From Methanosarcina acetivorans C2A (GTDB lineage Archaea; Halobacteriota; Methanosarcinia; Methanosarcinales; Methanosarcinaceae), in the NCBI RefSeq assembly GCF_000007345.1, contig NC_003552.1, positions 1,488,001-1,552,000 on the forward strand: 64,000 bases of DNA, read 5' to 3'. The translations under genes and the position numbers were made by a program. Under the pieces are notes generated by a model that saw nothing but the letters and a program-made list of their open reading frames with translations, was not told the origin of the DNA and made no database searches. Of the stretch, positions 59,653 through 64,000 are shown one piece after another (positions within the stretch are counted from its first letter, which is position 1; every line of letters begins with the position of its first letter).

Positions 59653-62526
59653 GTGAAGAGTAAAACTCTATTCATAGTTTTTACTTTGATATTCCTGATT
59701 GGGGTACCATCTACAGTATCGGCAAGAGATATTATAGTGGGCAACGGAAGTGGATCATATTCTACAATACAGGAAGCTTTAGATGGTGCAGAAGCCGGAG
59801 ATGTAATAATAATAAAACCTGGAACTTATGTTGAAAACATAAACGTTTCAAAAGCAAGGTTAACAATTAAACCGGAAACAAATAACGTGTTCATTGAACC
59901 GGCAGACAGCACAAAGGCAACTATTATTCTGAGCAACGTTGGGATAACACTAACCGGCTTTGATATAGATGGTAGTGTTTACGTTAATAACGCAATGTTA
60001 GGTAATAGTGAGTATTATCTGAACAATATGAGCCAGATAACAAACAACGTTATTGAAAATGGTGGTATTGGCGTAGGATCTGAGAGTTCCGGTATTATCA
60101 TATCCGGAAACAAAATCACCGGTGGTACTGGTATAGACGTTGCATGTTGTGGGGATTACAATGAAATAACAGATAATGATATTTTAAATTGTTCTACAGG
60201 AATTTATGTTTATGATGAAAGATATGTGCCACCTATTAGTGGTAACAAAATAAACAACTGTGATGTCGGAATACATGTTTCTGGCTTATATTATGATCTC
60301 GAAAACAACGAAATCACAAATTGTGGTGTAGGAGTAATAGCCGGAGAAACCGGTGGTGCAAGTTTAATTGGAAATAAAATAATGTACTGCTCAGACTGCG
60401 GGCTTAAAGTGCTTGGTTCTTTAGAAACTAAAGGGGCCTATAATAATTATTTTAACAACACGGTGAATGTAAAGTTTGGAGACTATGAAGACACATATAC
60501 CTGGAACACCTCCCTCACTGAGGGTACAAACATATTTGGTGGGCCATATCTTGGAGGCAATTATTGGGCAAAGCCGGATGGAACCGGGTTCTCTCAGACT
60601 GCTGTTGATGCAAATGGAGATGGTATTGCAGATTCGGCTTATGCAATATCTGAAAAGAACTATGACTATCTGCCCCTCACAGCTAAATATAATTCAGCAT
60701 CACCTGCTTCCGACTTCACAGCCAACGTGACTTCCGGAACTGCTCCTCTGGTTGTGTTGTTTACTGATACCGGCAGTGGCGTAACTCCGACTTCCTGGCT
60801 CTGGGACTTCGGGGATGGGATAACCTCAAAGCATGCCCGAACGGCTACACACACGTTTACGAATCCGGGGACTTACGATGTCAGTTTGACAGTAACCAAC
60901 GCTGCAGGCAGTAGTACGGTGAATAAATCAAATTATATTTCTGTTACTCCTCCGCAGGCCCCGGTAGCGGACTTTTTTTCTCCGGAAGTAAATGATCTCA
61001 GAGATTTTGGAGAGTCGATTCCAATAAATGAAACCGTATCGTTCATCGACAATAGCACCGGATCTCCCATGTCCTGGCTCTGGGATTTTGGAGATGGTGC
61101 CACTTCAACAGCCCGGAACCCTGAACATGCATACAGTGCCAGGGGTGGGTATACTGTCAACTTAACGGTAACTAATTCTTTTGGCAGCAATACAACAAGC
61201 AAATACGGTTACGTACTCGTCGGGGTCATAGACGCGCCTGCAATCCCTGCATATTTCTCTTCCGACGTAAGATCCGGAAATGCCCCGCTAACGGTGACAT
61301 TCGTCGACGACCTGGATGCTGAGTCACCAAATTATCCGATCTGGCGCGAATGGGATTTCGGCGACGGAGTCGTCCAAACTTATATGGTGGATGACAACGA
61401 CTCGGCGACACCATATGCAATGCATGTCTACAAAAAACCCGGTAAGTACACCGTAACACTGTACATGGATAACCGCGGCGGGAACTCTATCATAACAAAA
61501 TACCATTATATCACGGTCACAGACCCAAATGCAACGGTGGTGAATTTCTCTGCGAATGTAAGTTCCGGCCCGGCCCCTTTAGTTGTATTATTTACGGATA
61601 CCAGCACCGGTCCGGCTCCTAGTTCCTGGCTCTGGGATTTTGGTGACGGTATAAATTCAAAACACGCTATGAACGCAACACATACTTTTACGGAGCCAGG
61701 GAATTACACAGTCAGTCTAACTGTGGAAAATTCCGCAGGTAACAATACGGTTACAAAGACAGATTATATAGTTGTCACAGATCCGGTTGCTACCAGTTCC
61801 AGTGGAGGAAGCAGCCACAAGAGCAGCGGTGGAAGCAGTGGTGGCGGTGGAGGCGGCTCTCCCGAACCTGCTAAAAACGTTGAAGTAAAGGAGCTTTCCC
61901 AGGTCTTCATTACGAACGGAAATGAAGTGAAGTTTGATTTCACAAAGAATGCGACCTGTGTCGTGTATGTGGGTTTTGACGCAAAGAGGACTCTGGGTAA
62001 AACCACAACAATCGTCGAGCAGTTAAAAAACAGTTCTTCGCTTGTCTCCGAGTTGCCTGAAGGTGAAGTCTACAAGTCCTTTAATATCTGGGTCGGAAGC
62101 GGTGAAACCTCAAGCTCAAAGAATATAGAAAACCCGGTCATCGGTTTCAAGGTTGAAAAGGCCTGGATACAGGATAAAGGGATAGATCAGGCTTCAATCT
62201 CCCTGAACCGGTATAAAGATGAAAAATGGGAACAGTTTCCAGCCAGCCTTTCAGGGGAAGATGATAAATTCCTGTATTTCACGGCCGAAACTCCGGGCTT
62301 CTCTTCATTTGCTATTACAGGGGAGAGTAAGAGTACTTTGGGAGGCTCTGAAACGGGAGCAAATCTCGGATCTGAGACTAGAGCGGTTGATGAAACCGAT
62401 GAGGGTAATGAAGGACCTGAAGCTGAACAGGAAGCTGACCCGAAAGAAAGTGCAAGTTTGCCGGGCTTTGAGATGATTTATGGGATGGCCGGTTTGCTTG
62501 CAGTATTCCTGTATAGAAGGAAGTAA
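59653..62526 (+). CDS. PGF-CTERM surface protein: beta-helix, four PKD domains, PGF-pre-PGF domain
   Basis: A 957-residue cell-surface protein. Signal peptide ends near TVSA. Residues 30-345 form a right-handed beta-helix. Four PKD domains follow (about 352-708), each with WLWDFGDG or WDFGDG. A Ser/Gly linker (about 710-740) leads to a PGF-pre-PGF domain (742-895; NVEVKELSQVFITNG, GFSSFAITGES). An acidic stretch and LPGFEMIYGMAGLLAVFLYRRK complete the protein: this is the PGF-CTERM signal cut and lipidated by archaeosortase. Such proteins coat Methanosarcina cells and may mediate adhesion. GTG start. Confidence 0.93.
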   Translation: MKSKTLFIVFTLIFLIGVPSTVSARDIIVGNGSGSYSTIQEALDGAEAGDVIIIKPGTYVENINVSKARLTIKPETNNVFIEPADSTKATIILSNVGITLTGFDIDGSVYVNNAMLGNSEYYLNNMSQITNNVIENGGIGVGSESSGIIISGNKITGGTGIDVACCGDYNEITDNDILNCSTGIYVYDERYVPPISGNKINNCDVGIHVSGLYYDLENNEITNCGVGVIAGETGGASLIGNKIMYCSDCGLKVLGSLETKGAYNNYFNNTVNVKFGDYEDTYTWNTSLTEGTNIFGGPYLGGNYWAKPDGTGFSQTAVDANGDGIADSAYAISEKNYDYLPLTAKYNSASPASDFTANVTSGTAPLVVLFTDTGSGVTPTSWLWDFGDGITSKHARTATHTFTNPGTYDVSLTVTNAAGSSTVNKSNYISVTPPQAPVADFFSPEVNDLRDFGESIPINETVSFIDNSTGSPMSWLWDFGDGATSTARNPEHAYSARGGYTVNLTVTNSFGSNTTSKYGYVLVGVIDAPAIPAYFSSDVRSGNAPLTVTFVDDLDAESPNYPIWREWDFGDGVVQTYMVDDNDSATPYAMHVYKKPGKYTVTLYMDNRGGNSIITKYHYITVTDPNATVVNFSANVSSGPAPLVVLFTDTSTGPAPSSWLWDFGDGINSKHAMNATHTFTEPGNYTVSLTVENSAGNNTVTKTDYIVVTDPVATSSSGGSSHKSSGGSSGGGGGGSPEPAKNVEVKELSQVFITNGNEVKFDFTKNATCVVYVGFDAKRTLGKTTTIVEQLKNSSSLVSELPEGEVYKSFNIWVGSGETSSSKNIENPVIGFKVEKAWIQDKGIDQASISLNRYKDEKWEQFPASLSGEDDKFLYFTAETPGFSSFAITGESKSTLGGSETGANLGSETRAVDETDEGNEGPEAEQEADPKESASLPGFEMIYGMAGLLAVFLYRRK

Positions 62527-62565
62527 AAAAGGTTGAATACCTGAATTTTATGTAAAAAACAGAGA

Positions 62566-62580
62566 GGGGAATTAATCCCC
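62566..62580 (+). terminator. Hairpin terminator after the surface-protein gene
   Basis: GGGGA-ATTAA-TCCCC lies about 40 bases after the stop and is followed by a long T/C-rich tract, as in intrinsic-like archaeal terminators. Confidence 0.5.
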
Positions 62581-62910
62581 ATCTTCTTCTCCTTCTTCTT
62601 ATCTTTTTCATCTACTCTTATTTTCTGATATTTTCGGTTGCTTCCTGAATTTTCCAGTTTACAATTCTCACTTCTATGATTATGCTTTGAGTTAAGTTAA
62701 TAATGGAAAACAAAAACTAATCGATTCAGAGATTACTATTTGTTCTCTAAGTCAATCATTTATTTACTATTGTGTAAATAAATAAAAATCTATATATATT
62801 AATGAAAACAAATTAAAATCAGTAATTAATTATCATTATTCTATTAGGGTTCAAAACTGTTTGATCAACTGTTTGATCTTCATAGATGACTTACTTGGGG
62901 GGCAAAATAA
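62581..62910. other. AT-rich spacer with promoter of the last gene
   Basis: No gene is seen. TCTATATATATTAATG near 62790 is a probable TATA region. GGGGGGC at about 62897 precedes the ATG at 62911. Confidence 0.4.
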
Positions 62911-64000
62911 ATGAAAAGTAGATGTCTTTCTATTTCATTACCCTTTCTACTTTTGTTACTTGTCTCAAACACAGCATCAGCTGGACAGGAGATTCGGATT
63001 ACATCATATGACGAGAGTGGTTTCAATCCAGCTATTTATGATGATAAAGTTGTTTGGGCTACAGGCTACATATACATGCGAGATCTGTCTACAAGCAAAG
63101 AAGTACAGATTACAAATGAATCAGGTTCTTCACCCGATATCTACGGGGACAGAATTGTGTGGGTGCGTGGGGATAACATTTACATGTACAATATTTCTTC
63201 CAGCGCTGAAATTCAGATTACAAATGAAAGTTTGAATGAGGGACAAAAGGAGTTTCTAGGAATTTCTGGTGATAGAATAGTATGGGAAGATGATCGCGAC
63301 AGAAATGAAAGTAATAGAAACTGGAATATCTACGTTTACGATCTATCTACTTCCAGTGAGACCCGGATTACTTCTGTTCCGGCCACTACCGGCAGTTTTG
63401 CAACCACAGTTTCTATTTACGGGGACAGGATCGTTTGGGTGGGCCGAAACGACAGCGAAACCTGGAGAAATACTGATATCTACATGTATGATTTCTCCAG
63501 TTCTACTGAAACTCGAGTTACCACCAGTGGGTCAGCAGGCGGTCCTAAAATTTACGGTGACAGGATAGTGTATATGGACCGGCGCAGTGGAAAATCTGAG
63601 ATTTATCTGTATAATATCTCTACTTCTGCAGAAACTCAGGTTACTACCGATGGCTTATCTCATTCGATTTCCGCAATCTACGGGGACCGGATAGTTTGGG
63701 AGGATAATCGCAACGGAAACTGGGACATCTACATGTATGATCTTTCCACTTCCATGGAAACTCAGATAACAACTGATAAATCAGATCAGAGGGAGCCTGA
63801 TATCTACGGGGACAGGATAGTGTGGCAGGATTATCGTAACACTGATCCAAACGAATACTATTGCGAGATTTATATGTATGATTTTTCGGATAAATCTGTA
63901 GTCCCATTTGCTTCTTTTACTAACAATGTAACATCCGGGTCTGGAAACGTACCATTAACAGTGTTATTTACTGATACCAGCACTGGAGGAGAGCCAGCAT
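62911..64000 (+). CDS. Secreted beta-propeller (TolB-like) surface protein with PKD domain, cut by window edge
   Basis: The frame from ATG 62911 is open to the window edge (363 codons). After a signal peptide (LLLLLVSNTASA) come about seven repeats with the consensus IYGDRIVWxDxRNGNWDIYMYDLSTS followed by ETQITT. Repeats of this kind form TolB/WD-like propellers and are common in Methanosarcina surface proteins. From residue about 335 a PKD domain starts (FASFTNNVTSG, LTVLFTDTSTG). The C-terminus is missing; by analogy with the gene upstream it may end in PGF-CTERM. Confidence 0.88.
   Translation, partial: MKSRCLSISLPFLLLLLVSNTASAGQEIRITSYDESGFNPAIYDDKVVWATGYIYMRDLSTSKEVQITNESGSSPDIYGDRIVWVRGDNIYMYNISSSAEIQITNESLNEGQKEFLGISGDRIVWEDDRDRNESNRNWNIYVYDLSTSSETRITSVPATTGSFATTVSIYGDRIVWVGRNDSETWRNTDIYMYDFSSSTETRVTTSGSAGGPKIYGDRIVYMDRRSGKSEIYLYNISTSAETQVTTDGLSHSISAIYGDRIVWEDNRNGNWDIYMYDLSTSMETQITTDKSDQREPDIYGDRIVWQDYRNTDPNEYYCEIYMYDFSDKSVVPFASFTNNVTSGSGNVPLTVLFTDTSTGGEPA

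Overview
The window reads as a chromosomal segment of a methanogenic archaeon of the genus Methanosarcina. The grounds are split archaeal RNA polymerase genes (B''/B'/A'/A''), archaeal-type EF-1A and EF-2, an L30e/NusA pair, the archaeal CoA route (pantoate kinase plus phosphopantothenate synthetase), MEDS-domain histidine kinases, PGF-CTERM surface proteins, and AT-rich spacers with archaeal TATA boxes. Species is not assigned.

Layout. 1-2.3 kb: two tandem minus-strand family-5 solute-binding lipoproteins, the left one cut by the window edge. 2.3-7.5 kb: a gene-poor stretch with an intact methyltransferase and an intact HAD phosphatase among at least four decayed genes (a membrane-protein 5' end, a short unknown gene, a DUF4139-like gene, a 3' remnant) and a 174-bp inverted-repeat element. 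7.6-21.8 kb: the minus-strand transcription/translation block, read in the order tRNA-Lys, rpoH, rpoB'', rpoB', rpoA', rpoA'', rpl30e, nusA, rpsL, rpsG, fusA, tuf, rpsJ. Several genes use TTG starts. 22.4-38.1 kb: a signalling region. A four-gene two-component operon (giant MEDS/PAS/GAF kinase, two tandem single-domain receivers, a receiver-PAS-PAS kinase) and a second giant MEDS/PAS kinase flank a compact plus-strand module. That module has a signal-less solute-binding-like protein with a DUF1858-like domain, a cysteine-rich P-loop GTPase, and an ABC ATPase without a permease. It is the best candidate here for an undescribed system.

38.6-46.0 kb: minus-strand SAM-recycling genes (SAH/SIH hydrolase and an amidohydrolase deaminase) followed by the CoA cluster coaBC, pantoate kinase, phosphopantothenate synthetase and an HD hydrolase. 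Several spacers here hold short tandem-repeat arrays, each of a different sequence, just 5' of a start codon. 46.6-48.6 kb: a Vms1/eRF1-like protein and a YoaK-family membrane protein.

48.7-64 kb: an accessory region rich in exported proteins (membrane-anchored protein, papain-fold peptidase and its broken duplicate, lipoprotein, beta-helix proteins, PKD/PGF-CTERM surface protein, beta-propeller protein cut by the edge). It is interrupted by RlmE and by two tandem PHP phosphoesterase copies with an IS1634-like transposase between them. Two copies of a ~190-bp double-hairpin repeat precede two of the exported-protein genes.

The identifications rest on reading motifs and on comparing sequences within the window. 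No database search was possible.
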